NCBI GenBank assembly: GCA_963643985.1
Contig: CAVINP010000102.1
Coordinates: 1-6,753 of the forward strand
DNA length: 6,753 nucleotides
From: SFTH01 sp963643985
Lineage (GTDB): Bacteria > Bacillota > Clostridia > Christensenellales > Aristaeellaceae
Reading direction: 5' to 3'
Shown here: one piece after another, positions 1-5,919 of the stretch
Layout: every line of letters starts with the position of its first letter
Numbering within the stretch: position 1 is the stretch's first letter
Translations under genes and position numbers: made by a program
The notes under the pieces: model-generated
What the model was told of the DNA's origin: nothing
The model's input: the letters and a program-made list of their open reading frames with translations, nothing else
Databases searched by the model: none

Positions 1-8
1 TGCGCCAT
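1..8 (-). CDS. Possible start of a further minus-strand gene (partial, runs off the left edge)
   Basis: On the minus strand an AAGGAG ribosome binding site (plus positions 18-23) is followed nine bases later by ATG at position 8, and only two bases later by an alternative ATG at 15. The nine-base spacing is the normal one, so the start at 8 is preferred. Only two codons (Met-Ala) fall in the window, so nothing can be said about the product. It would begin 74 bases after the stop of the yoeB toxin gene, either as a third gene of that transcript or from its own weak promoter (minus-strand TTGAAT at 52-57 and TATATA at 30-35, 16-base spacer). The call rests on initiation signals alone. Confidence 0.3.
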
Positions 9-82
9 CGTACATCGCTCCTTACCAACTATATATTTTGATTATCATAGCATTCAAAAAGTTTTTTTGCATCATGATCGCG

Positions 83-346
83 TTAATGTTTATCGTAATG
101 ATACCGGCACTGCACGACATAGATCGTGTCATCACGAATGCAATAGACCAGACGATGCTCATTGTCGATACGGCGGCTCCAGAAGCCCTGCAGTTCATGC
201 CTGAGCGGTTCGGGCTTGCCTATGCCTTCGTTGCCGTTGCGATCAATGTCCTCGAGAAGTTGGTTTATTCTGCGCAGTACCTTTTTGTCTGTCTGCTCCC
301 AGTACAGGTAGTCCGCCCAGGCCAGGTCCGTGAAAGCTTTATTCAT
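83..346 (-). CDS. yoeB: YoeB-family mRNA interferase toxin (Txe/YoeB, RelE superfamily)
   Basis: This is the toxin of a type II toxin-antitoxin pair. YoeB is known to bind the ribosomal A site and cut mRNA there, and it is held inactive by YefM. The protein has 87 residues (E. coli YoeB has 84) and aligns along its whole length: DYLYWEQTDKK near residue 12, GKPEPLRHELQGFWSRRI at 43-60, EHRLVY at 63-68, and a C-terminal CRYHY. The catalytic residues known for E. coli YoeB, Glu46, Arg65 and His83, are all present at the same numbers, followed by Tyr84, so the toxin should be active. The start at 346 matches the family N-terminus; an upstream in-frame start at 394 would add 16 unrelated residues. 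The gene overlaps the 3' end of yefM by eight bases and has no clear Shine-Dalgarno of its own, which suggests translational coupling to the antitoxin. Confidence 0.93.
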   Translation of the reverse strand: MNKAFTDLAWADYLYWEQTDKKVLRRINQLLEDIDRNGNEGIGKPEPLRHELQGFWSRRIDNEHRLVYCIRDDTIYVVQCRYHYDKH

Positions 347-596
347 CGTCGTGCAGGGTATGCGTCTGCAGCGTACCGCGCTTGAGCTGCTCAACGGAAG
401 CCATCAGGTTCTCATAGTTGGCAGGATTACTGCGCAGATACAGGTTTTCCATCAGATTGTTGTACTGCGCCTCGGAGAGCACCACAACATTTCCGCCCGA
501 TTTGCGCGTCACGATCAGCACCTCGGCCTCATCGTTGACACGGTCGCAATAACTCTTGAGTGCCTCTCTGTAATTCGAATAATTGACTGCGAGCAT
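339..596 (-). CDS. yefM: YefM-family antitoxin (Phd/YefM, type II toxin-antitoxin)
   Basis: This is the labile antitoxin that binds and neutralises YoeB and, with it, represses its own operon. It has 85 residues (E. coli YefM has 83). The N-terminal Phd/YefM DNA-binding and dimerisation part starts MLAVNYSNYREAL, followed by a VLIVTRKSGGNVVVLSEAQYN block at about residues 26-46 that matches the family pattern. The C-terminal toxin-binding segment holds LRSNPANYENLMASVEQLKRG at about 54-74, close to the [21 protein letters not shown] of E. coli. The start at 596 is fixed by AAGGAGG (604-610 on the complement) seven bases upstream and by family length; longer in-frame extensions would run through the operator and promoter. 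Base composition is less GC-rich than in the neighbouring operons: single 60-base lines counted by hand in the module gave 31-33 G+C, against 35-40 in the kinase and livH genes. That is compatible with separate acquisition but is weak evidence. Confidence 0.93.
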   Translation of the reverse strand: MLAVNYSNYREALKSYCDRVNDEAEVLIVTRKSGGNVVVLSEAQYNNLMENLYLRSNPANYENLMASVEQLKRGTLQTHTLHDDE

Positions 597-608
597 AGCA
601 ATACCTCC

Positions 609-628
609 TTGTACAATATATTGTACAA
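609..628 (-). promoter_or_regulatory. YefM-YoeB operator: perfect 20-bp palindrome with two TGTACA cores
   Basis: The 20 bases are a perfect inverted repeat and contain TGTACA at 610-615 and again at 622-627, with centres 12 bp apart. In E. coli the YefM-YoeB complex binds adjacent palindromes with TGTACA cores at this same spacing. Here the element covers the predicted -10 box of the yefM promoter and its proximal end shares two bases with the AAGGAGG ribosome binding site. A bound repressor would therefore block polymerase. The operator assignment is an inference from the motif and its position. Confidence 0.85.
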
Positions 629-648
629 TAATATGCGTGATAATGCAA
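620..648 (-). promoter_or_regulatory. Predicted promoter of yefM-yoeB
   Basis: On the minus strand a -35-like TTGCAT (643-648) and a -10 TACAAT (620-625, five of six consensus bases) are separated by 17 bases. The -10 lies inside the TGTACA palindrome. Transcription would start near 613, giving a leader of under 20 bases before the ATG at 596. An alternative -10, TATTAT at 628-633, has no good -35 partner. Confidence 0.6.
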
Positions 649-658
649 GCACATTCTG

Positions 659-687
659 TTGACTTGCACATGGGCATCTGGTAAAAT
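659..687 (+). promoter_or_regulatory. Predicted sigma-A promoter of the kinase-proC operon
   Basis: TTGACT (659-664) and TAAAAT (682-687) each match five of six consensus bases, with the optimal 17-base spacer. The start of transcription would be near 694, giving a leader of about 25 bases. The promoter diverges from that of yefM, and the two -35 boxes are only ten bases apart. Confidence 0.75.
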
Positions 688-705
688 AAATGCGGAAATT
701 TTCCC

Positions 706-722
706 GGAGGTGACATGCCGTG
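706..722 (+). promoter_or_regulatory. Ribosome binding site deciding a GTG start for the kinase gene
   Basis: GGAGG at 706-710 lies nine bases before GTG at 720. The in-frame ATG at 726 would be 15 bases away, which is too far. The ATG at 715 is out of frame and only four bases away. The GTG is therefore the best start. Confidence 0.65.
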
Positions 723-1457
723 CAGATGCAAAAGTGCAGCTTCTGTGTAAACGGTCTGGAGATCGAGGCGGAGTTTCCCGTACATGACCGGGACAGCATC
801 TATCTGCCCCTGCTGAGAAGGCTCACAAGGATGCAGCGCGATCTGGGCCGGCGCATTGCGGTGTTTCTGGCCGCACCGCCCGCGGCGGGGAAGAGCACGC
901 TTTGCCGCTATCTGGAGCTGCTCTCAAAAAACGAAACGGACATCGCGCCCGTTCAGTGTGTGGGCATGGACGGCTTTCACTACACCAACGCCTATCTCGA
1001 AAGCCACACCGCCGTCCGCGACGGCGTGGAAATACCCCTCAAGCGCATCAAGGGTGCACCCGAAACCTACGACGTGACGGCACTGCGGGCCAAGCTTGCC
1101 GCGCTGAACAGCGAAAACCTGCGCTGGCCGGAGTACGACCGCCGCATCCATGACCCCGTCCCCGATGCCATAGCGATCACGGCAGGCATCGTCATTATCG
1201 AGGGCAACTGGCTGCTGCTGGATCGGGAACCCTGGTCGGAGCTGACCTGCGACTACTGCGTGTTCATACGCGCGGGCGATGCAAGCCAGCTGGAGCGCAT
1301 CGTGGCGCGGAAGATGATGGGCGGCTTTTCCGAGGCCGAGGCTCGGGAAATGGTGCTTCGAAACGACTGGTACAACATACAATACTGCATGGCGCACTCG
1401 CGCAGGGCGGATCTGAACCTGCAGCGCGGCGCGAACGGCGAAACGGAGGTAGTATAA
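720..1457 (+). CDS. P-loop nucleoside/nucleotide kinase-like protein, substrate unknown
   Basis: The 245-residue protein looks like a small-molecule kinase of the P-loop group that contains uridine kinase, phosphoribulokinase, type I pantothenate kinase and the YggC/FrcK-like proteins. The Walker A motif is APPAAGKST at residues 52-60, with Ala where most members have the first Gly. GMDGFHY at 82-88 corresponds to the substrate-loop DGFH of this group. Further family-like segments are KGAPETYD at 111-118, the WPEYDRRIHDP segment at 136-146 and a Walker B-like VIIEGNWLLLD at 158-168. The roughly 45 residues before the P-loop, with a cysteine pair near the start, are not recognised. It is the first gene of a two-gene operon; the proC ribosome binding site lies inside its last codons and proC starts one base after its stop. 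Possible substrates include a nucleoside, a sugar or a pantothenate-like compound. Family placement is secure, the substrate is not. Confidence 0.85.
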   Translation: MQMQKCSFCVNGLEIEAEFPVHDRDSIYLPLLRRLTRMQRDLGRRIAVFLAAPPAAGKSTLCRYLELLSKNETDIAPVQCVGMDGFHYTNAYLESHTAVRDGVEIPLKRIKGAPETYDVTALRAKLAALNSENLRWPEYDRRIHDPVPDAIAITAGIVIIEGNWLLLDREPWSELTCDYCVFIRAGDASQLERIVARKMMGGFSEAEAREMVLRNDWYNIQYCMAHSRRADLNLQRGANGETEVV

Positions 1458-1458
1458 T

Positions 1459-2244
1459 ATGAAGAAACTTGGCTTTATCGGTCTGGGCAACATGGGCAGG
1501 GCGATCTGCTCGGGGCTGATCGCTGCGCAGGCCGTCGATGCGGACGATGTCTACGGCTACGCGCCGCACGCCGACAAACTCAACGCCTACGCACGGGAAA
1601 CGGGCATCCATGCTTGCGCGAGCGCGAAGGAGGTCGCGGAAAGCTGCGACACGGTGCTCATCGCCGTCAAACCCTACGTGATCGAGGGCGTGCTGAAGGA
1701 AATCCGCGCGGACCTTGCGGGCAAGGCACTGCTGAGCGTCGCGCTGGGCTACGGCTGCGAAAGGCTGACCGGGCTCGTCGACGATACGACGCGCGTACAG
1801 TTCATCATGCCCAACACCCCTGCGCTGGTCGGTGCGGGCGTGCTGCTCTTTGAAGCCGAAAATACGCTGAAACCCGACGAGCGCGACGAAATCATGCGCA
1901 GGTTTGCCGTGCTGGGCATCGTGGAGGAGCTGCCTGCGCATCTCATGGGCATCGGCGGCGCGATCTCCGGCTGCGGCCCCGCCTTCTGCGCCATGGCCAT
2001 CGAGGCACTGGCGGACGCGGGCGTGAAGTACGGCCTGCCCAGAGCCACGGCCTACCGCCTGTCCTCGGGCGTACTGGCGGGCACGGGCAGGATGCAGCTG
2101 GAAACCGGCAGGCATCCCGCGGACATCAAGGACGGCGTGTGTTCACCCGCGGGCAGCACCATCCGCGGCGTGGAGGCGCTGGAAAAGAACGGCTTGAGAA
2201 ACGCGCTGATCGAGGCCGTCAACGCCGTGATGAAGATGGAGTGA
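1459..2244 (+). CDS. proC: Pyrroline-5-carboxylate reductase
   Basis: This cytoplasmic enzyme reduces 1-pyrroline-5-carboxylate to L-proline with NAD(P)H, the last step of proline synthesis. The 261 residues are close to the usual family length. A Rossmann fold opens the protein with GLGNMG at 8-13, followed by AVKP at 69-72 and MPNTPALVGAG at 117-127, a hallmark of ProC. The C-terminal dimerisation and substrate-binding domain has SGCGPAF at 170-176 (usually SGSGPAY), then AGVKYGLPRATA at 187-198 and the ProC signature ending in VCSPAGSTIRG at 227-237 (usually VTSPGGTTIAG). The start is fixed by GGAGG at 1445-1449, nine bases upstream. The gene shares a transcript with the preceding kinase, and an intrinsic terminator follows 86 bases after its stop. 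No proA or proB lies nearby. Confidence 0.96.
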   Translation: MKKLGFIGLGNMGRAICSGLIAAQAVDADDVYGYAPHADKLNAYARETGIHACASAKEVAESCDTVLIAVKPYVIEGVLKEIRADLAGKALLSVALGYGCERLTGLVDDTTRVQFIMPNTPALVGAGVLLFEAENTLKPDERDEIMRRFAVLGIVEELPAHLMGIGGAISGCGPAFCAMAIEALADAGVKYGLPRATAYRLSSGVLAGTGRMQLETGRHPADIKDGVCSPAGSTIRGVEALEKNGLRNALIEAVNAVMKME

Positions 2245-2328
2245 GTGACCGGATTAATAGCGGTCCGTGATCATCGCCCACTATTAATGCATAATTATAC
2301 AATGTAATACAACTTCCGATGCATGAAA

Positions 2329-2383
2329 CGGTCCGCCGATACCCGGTTTTTATCCGAGATCGGCGGACTGCTGTTTTTCTTTT
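2329..2383 (+). terminator. Intrinsic terminator of the kinase-proC operon
   Basis: A perfect ten-pair GC-rich stem, GTCCGCCGAT (2331-2340) with ATCGGCGGAC (2359-2368), can be extended outward by a G-T and a C-G pair. The 18-base loop may form a small inner CGG/CCG pairing. A T-rich run (TGTTTTTCTTTT, 2372-2383) follows directly. Confidence 0.9.
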
Positions 2384-2625
2384 AAAGATTTTGCGCACAA
2401 TGTTCGGAGAAAAAATTAACAATCCGCCATACACGGACAGGTGTATTTTCAATGTGTTGCCTTCAATGCAAATCAGGCACGAAACACGCTTATTCATACC
2501 GCTTCAACAGGCAAAATGAATCAGCAAGGATAATTTGATGCAGATTAAAACGTTATGTGACCGCGTTTCACGGATATTTCGCAGATTTCGACAATGCGGA
2601 TATTCAAATAAAAGCAAATTGTCTC

Positions 2626-2654
2626 TTGCAATTTCGCGGAAAGGAATGTATAAT
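2626..2654 (+). promoter_or_regulatory. Predicted promoter of the liv operon
   Basis: A perfect consensus -10, TATAAT (2649-2654), is preceded at 17 bases by TTGCAA (2626-2631). Transcription would begin near 2661, leaving about 24 bases before the ATG at 2685. An inverted repeat, AAATTG (2616-2621) and CAATTT (2629-2634) with a seven-base gap, overlaps the -35 and could be an operator; this is an inference. Confidence 0.75.
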
Positions 2655-2684
2655 ATCACCATCAATTTGAGGAGGCAAACGAAC

Positions 2685-3860
2685 ATGAAGAAAATCCTTG
2701 CTCTCGTATTGGCACTCATGCTGGCCGTTTCCGCAGCGGCAATGGCCGAAACCATAAAGATCGGCGTCTTCGAGCCGGCATCCGGCGACAACGGCGCAGG
2801 CGGCAAGCAGGAAGTTATCGGCATCCAGTATGCCAACAGCCTGGTGCCCACCGTCGAAATCGGCGGCGAGACCTATGATATCGAGCTGGTCGTCGTTGAC
2901 AACCAGTCCGCGACCGACAAGGCCGTTTCCGCAGCGCAGTCTCTGGTAGACGCGGGCGTTTCCATCGTGCTGGGCTCCTACGGCTCGGGCGTGTCCATGG
3001 CCGGCGGCGAAGTTTTCGCGGCTGCCCAGACCCCCGCGATCGGCTGCTCCTGCACCAACCCCGGTGTCACCTCCCTGTGTGACTACTACTGGCGCGTCTG
3101 CTTCCTGGATCCCTTCCAGGGCACCGTCATGGCGAACTTCGCAATGGACGAGTTCGGTGCCAAGACCGCATACGTCCTCACCCAGCTGGGCGATGACTAC
3201 TCCACGGGTCTGGGCAACTACTTCGCAAAGGCCTTTGAAGCTCTGGGCGGCACCGTCGTTGCAGAGACCTTCAACGAGGGCAACAGCGACTTCAGCGCTT
3301 ATCTGACCACCGCCACCAACTCCGGCGCAGACGTGGTCTTCTGCCCCACCAGCACCGTGTCCGCCGCTCTGATCATCGATCAGGCCGCTGCCGCGAACGT
3401 CGCCTATCCGCTGCTGGCCGGCGATACCTGGGAGTCTTCCGTTATCCTGGATGCCGCCAAGGGCACGAACGTGACCGTGTGCGTCTCCACCTTCTTTGAC
3501 GAGAAGGACGAATCCTCCACGCAGGCTGCAGAGTTCGTCTCCGGCTTCAAGGCCTGGATGAACGCCAACCCCGAGAAGATGACCGACAACGGCGGCAACG
3601 ACATCGTCGCTGCAGTTTCCGCACTGGGCTATGATGCCTACATGACCGCAGTCGAGGCCATCAAGGCTGCCGACTCCGCAGTGGGCGCCGACATCGCAGC
3701 TGCTCTGCCGGGCGTTGAGCTCGAGGGCGTGACCGGCCACATCTCCTTCGACGAGACCGGCGATGCCCAGAAGGACATGGCCTACATCAAGAAGGTCAAC
3801 AACGAGTCCGGCGAGTTCGAGTTCGTCAAGACCCAGACCGTTGCGGAGGTTGAGGGCTGA
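2685..3860 (+). CDS. Branched-chain amino acid ABC transporter substrate-binding protein (LivJ/LivK type)
   Basis: This is the extracytoplasmic receptor of a HAAT/Liv transporter, which captures leucine, isoleucine, valine or a related ligand and hands it to LivHM. The 391-residue precursor begins with a classical signal peptide: KK, a hydrophobic core to about residue 19, and a signal peptidase I site AMA-E after residue 21. No lipobox cysteine is present. The mature part starts TIKIGVFEPASGDNG, the usual opening of the family, and has GSYGSGVSMA at 97-106 (ligand-loop region) and DYYWRVCFLDPFQGTVMA at 133-150. Six cysteines (121, 123, 132, 139, 220, 266) are present. The start at 2685 is set by AGGAGG at 2670-2675, nine bases upstream, and by the signal peptide; the frame is open further upstream to 2535 but that part precedes the promoter. 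Exact ligand specificity cannot be read from the sequence. Confidence 0.94.
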   Translation: MKKILALVLALMLAVSAAAMAETIKIGVFEPASGDNGAGGKQEVIGIQYANSLVPTVEIGGETYDIELVVVDNQSATDKAVSAAQSLVDAGVSIVLGSYGSGVSMAGGEVFAAAQTPAIGCSCTNPGVTSLCDYYWRVCFLDPFQGTVMANFAMDEFGAKTAYVLTQLGDDYSTGLGNYFAKAFEALGGTVVAETFNEGNSDFSAYLTTATNSGADVVFCPTSTVSAALIIDQAAAANVAYPLLAGDTWESSVILDAAKGTNVTVCVSTFFDEKDESSTQAAEFVSGFKAWMNANPEKMTDNGGNDIVAAVSALGYDAYMTAVEAIKAADSAVGADIAAALPGVELEGVTGHISFDETGDAQKDMAYIKKVNNESGEFEFVKTQTVAEVEG

Positions 3861-3895
3861 TCATCCGATCACTCTGACTCTGTGAGGAATGAATT

Positions 3896-3931
3896 CATGC
3901 CGAATCTGCCAATGAAGGCAGATTCGGCATG
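3896..3931 (+). terminator. Strong hairpin without a T-run between binding protein and permease genes
   Basis: A perfect 15-pair stem is formed by CATGCCGAATCTGCC (3896-3910) and its complement (3917-3931) around the six-base loop AATGAA. The following bases are mixed, not a T-run, so full termination is unlikely; the nearest run of six T (3953-3958) lies 21 bases later, between the livH ribosome binding site and its start. The likely role is to protect the 3' end of the binding-protein mRNA or to cause partial termination, so that more binding protein than permease is made. That role is inferred from position. Confidence 0.75.
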
Positions 3932-3958
3932 TCATGTTAATACGACGGAGGCTTTTTT

Positions 3959-4837
3959 ATGTTCGATAAACTGCTGCCCTACCTGCTCTCGGGCATTTCC
4001 GTTGGCGGCCAGTACGCGCTGATCGCCATCGGCTACACGATGGTATACGGCATACTGCGCCTGATCAACTTCGCGCACGGCGACATCTTCACCGCGGCGG
4101 GCTTCTTCATGGTCTACATCGCCGCAGCGCTGCCGTGGTACATCGCACTGCCGCTGGTGGTGATTCTCACCGTCATCCTGGGCTTCACGGTCGAGCGCGT
4201 GGCCTACAAGCCGCTGCGCACCGCGCCGCGCATGTCCGTCATGATTTCCGCCATCGGCGTCAGCTATCTGCTGCAGAACCTGATGTGGTATGTCACGGGC
4301 GGCCTGGCCAAGCAGTATCCGGTCATCCCCTGGATCTCCGACACCGTGACCATCGGCTCGGCGACCACCAAGATGGTTACCCTCGTCACCCCCGTACTCA
4401 CCATACTGCTGGTGGTTGCGCTGGTCACGATCATCCAGAAGACGAAGATCGGCATGGCCATGCGTGCGGTTTCCAAGGACTTCGAGACCGCCAAGCTGAT
4501 GGGCATCAAGATCAACTCCGTCATATCCGCCACCTTCATCATCGGTTCCTTCCTGGCAGCGATCGGCTCCGTGCTGTACTTCACCAACTACACCTCCGTC
4601 ACGCCCACCATCGGCGCCATGCCGGGCCTGAAGGCCTTCGTTGCGGCAGTGTTCGGCGGCATCGGCTCGATTCCGGGCGCGGTGATCGGCGCGTTCGTCA
4701 TCGGTATCTGCGAAAACCTGATCAAGGCCTGGGGCTACACCACCTTCTCGGATGCCTTCACCTTCGCACTGCTGATACTCATTCTGCTCTTCAAGCCCAC
4801 GGGCCTGTTCGGCGAAAAGACTTCGGAAAAGGTTTAA
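3959..4837 (+). CDS. livH: Branched-chain amino acid ABC transporter permease LivH
   Basis: This is one of the two membrane subunits of the Liv transporter and forms the translocation path with LivM in the cytoplasmic membrane. The 292 residues (E. coli LivH has 308) contain about eight hydrophobic segments. The family hallmarks are GYTMVYGILRLINFAHGD at 25-42, ERVAYKPLR at 79-87 and the EAA-type cytoplasmic loop GMAMRAVSKDFETAKLMGI at 165-183, which contacts the ATPase. A glycine-rich VFGGIGSIPGAVIGA stretch follows toward the C-terminus, and the protein ends with the common LLFKPTGLFGEK. GGAGG at 3947-3951 lies seven bases before the ATG. The gene follows the binding protein gene after a 98-base gap with a hairpin and precedes livM by 11 bases. 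Confidence 0.96.
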   Translation: MFDKLLPYLLSGISVGGQYALIAIGYTMVYGILRLINFAHGDIFTAAGFFMVYIAAALPWYIALPLVVILTVILGFTVERVAYKPLRTAPRMSVMISAIGVSYLLQNLMWYVTGGLAKQYPVIPWISDTVTIGSATTKMVTLVTPVLTILLVVALVTIIQKTKIGMAMRAVSKDFETAKLMGIKINSVISATFIIGSFLAAIGSVLYFTNYTSVTPTIGAMPGLKAFVAAVFGGIGSIPGAVIGAFVIGICENLIKAWGYTTFSDAFTFALLILILLFKPTGLFGEKTSEKV

Positions 4838-4848
4838 GGTGAGACGAT

Positions 4849-5919
4849 ATGAAGAAATCAACGAAATTAATCCTTGACGCCGTGCTGCTGGTGCTGATGT
4901 TTGCGCTGGTCTGGCTGCTCGAGAAACAGCTCGGCTCCAACTCCATGGCCGTCACCGTGCTCAAGAAGGGCGCGATCTACGCGCTGCTGGCCGTCTCCAT
5001 GAACCTGCTCAACGGCTTCACCGGCCTGTTTTCCCTGGGCCAGGCGGGCTTTATGCTGGTCGGCGCCTACACCTACGCCGTGCTGACCATCCCCATGGCC
5101 AAACGCATGGCCGTCTATCAGTATTATGACGGCGGCATCATCGGCTTCACCGTGCCCGTGATCGTGGGCATACTCGCGGCGGGCCTGCTGGCGGCAATAC
5201 TGGCTGCCCTCATCGGCTACCCCGTACTGCGCCTCAGGAGCGACTATCTGGCCATCGCCACGCTGGGCTTTGCGGAGATCATCCGCGCCTTCATACAGTG
5301 GGATGCACTGGGGCCGATCACCAACGGTTCGAACCTTCTCAAGACCTACCCCACCTTCACCTCCGCGCTGCAGCCCTTCCTGGCGGCGACCATATGCATA
5401 GGGCTGATCGTGATGCTGATCAATTCGACCTACGGCCGCGCCTTCAAGGCCATCCGTGACGACGAGATCGCGGCGGAGGCCATGGGCATCAACCTCTTCC
5501 ACCACAAGCAGATGGCCTTCGTCATCTCCTCGTTCTTTGCGGGCATCGGCGGCGCACTGCTGGCCATGTACCAGTCTTCCCTGCAGGCCAACGCATTCAA
5601 GTCCAGCATGACGTATGAGATCATGCTGATCGTGGTGCTGGGCGGCATGGGCTCCGTCACCGGCAGCGTGCTGGCAAGCTTCCTCTTCGTGGCGTGCAGC
5701 GAGTGGTGGCTGCGCTTCCTGGACAGCGAGACCTATCTCTTCGGCGGTACGTTCAAGGTACCGCTGCTCAGGTCCGGCTTCCGCATGGTGGTATTCTCCG
5801 TCATCATCATGGTCGTCGTGCTCTTCTTCCGCAAGGGCATCATGGGTGAAAAGGAGCTCTGGGATCTGTTCAAGCCCCGGAAAAAGGCAGCAAAGTCTGC
5901 GGGAGGTGAAAAGCAATGA
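4849..5919 (+). CDS. livM: Branched-chain amino acid ABC transporter permease LivM
   Basis: This is the second membrane subunit of the Liv transporter. Its 356 residues make it shorter than E. coli LivM (425), mainly because the N-terminal extension is missing. Family motifs are SMNLLNGFTGLFSLGQAGF at 50-68, GYPVLRLRSDYLAIATLGFA at 123-142 (continuing EIIR) and the EAA-type loop GRAFKAIRDDEIAAEAMGIN at 195-214. A GGMGSVTGSVLASF segment follows near the C-terminal third, and the protein ends in a basic, lysine-rich cytoplasmic tail. The ribosome binding site GGTGAG (4838-4843) starts directly after the livH stop, five bases before the ATG. The stop overlaps the livG start by four bases (ATGA), so LivM and LivG are probably translationally coupled. 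Confidence 0.96.
   Translation: MKKSTKLILDAVLLVLMFALVWLLEKQLGSNSMAVTVLKKGAIYALLAVSMNLLNGFTGLFSLGQAGFMLVGAYTYAVLTIPMAKRMAVYQYYDGGIIGFTVPVIVGILAAGLLAAILAALIGYPVLRLRSDYLAIATLGFAEIIRAFIQWDALGPITNGSNLLKTYPTFTSALQPFLAATICIGLIVMLINSTYGRAFKAIRDDEIAAEAMGINLFHHKQMAFVISSFFAGIGGALLAMYQSSLQANAFKSSMTYEIMLIVVLGGMGSVTGSVLASFLFVACSEWWLRFLDSETYLFGGTFKVPLLRSGFRMVVFSVIIMVVVLFFRKGIMGEKELWDLFKPRKKAAKSAGGEKQ

Larger units (their letters stand above)
2245..2684. other. AT-rich intergenic region between proC and the liv operon
   Basis: This 440-base stretch has no credible gene. It holds, in order: a weak AT inverted repeat (ATTAATAG at 2253-2260, CTATTAAT at 2281-2288), the proC terminator (2329-2383), about 150 bases (2384-2535) in which nothing is recognised, a short inverted repeat GTGA-N7-TCAC (2557-2571), a direct repeat of CGGATATT (2571-2578 and 2597-2604), and the promoter of the binding protein gene (2626-2654). 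The short reading frames crossing it lack ribosome binding sites or run through the terminator. Confidence 0.7.

Noticed and set aside
58..78. Possible terminator after yoeB
   Set aside because: The A-run/T-run and the ATCATGAT palindrome give only AT-rich, weak pairing with no GC stem.
1264..2115. 283-residue open frame on the minus strand
   Set aside because: It is antisense to proC and the end of the kinase gene, with Arg/Ala-rich low-complexity translation.
2253..2288. Inverted repeat ATTAATAG/CTATTAAT after proC as a terminator
   Set aside because: The stem is AT-only apart from one pair, has a 20-base loop and no following T-run. A convincing terminator lies just downstream.
2219..2497. 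92-residue minus-strand frame and 66-residue plus-strand frame (2319-2519) in the intergenic region
   Set aside because: Both run through the proC terminator stem, have no ribosome binding site and resemble no known protein.
2535..2684. 50-residue N-terminal extension of the binding protein
   Set aside because: The promoter lies inside this stretch and the ribosome binding site and signal peptide both point to the start at 2685.
2604..3740. 378-residue open frame on the minus strand
   Set aside because: It is the antisense shadow of the binding protein gene, made possible by its biased third codon positions. The translation is a His/Gly/Asp-rich low-complexity sequence with no family resemblance, and the plus-strand protein is clear.
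4867..5916. 349-residue open frame on the minus strand
   Set aside because: It is antisense to livM with His/Asp/Gln-rich low-complexity translation and no ribosome binding site. The minus-strand frames at 3932-4861 and 5733-6620 are the same kind of artefact over livH and livM-livG.
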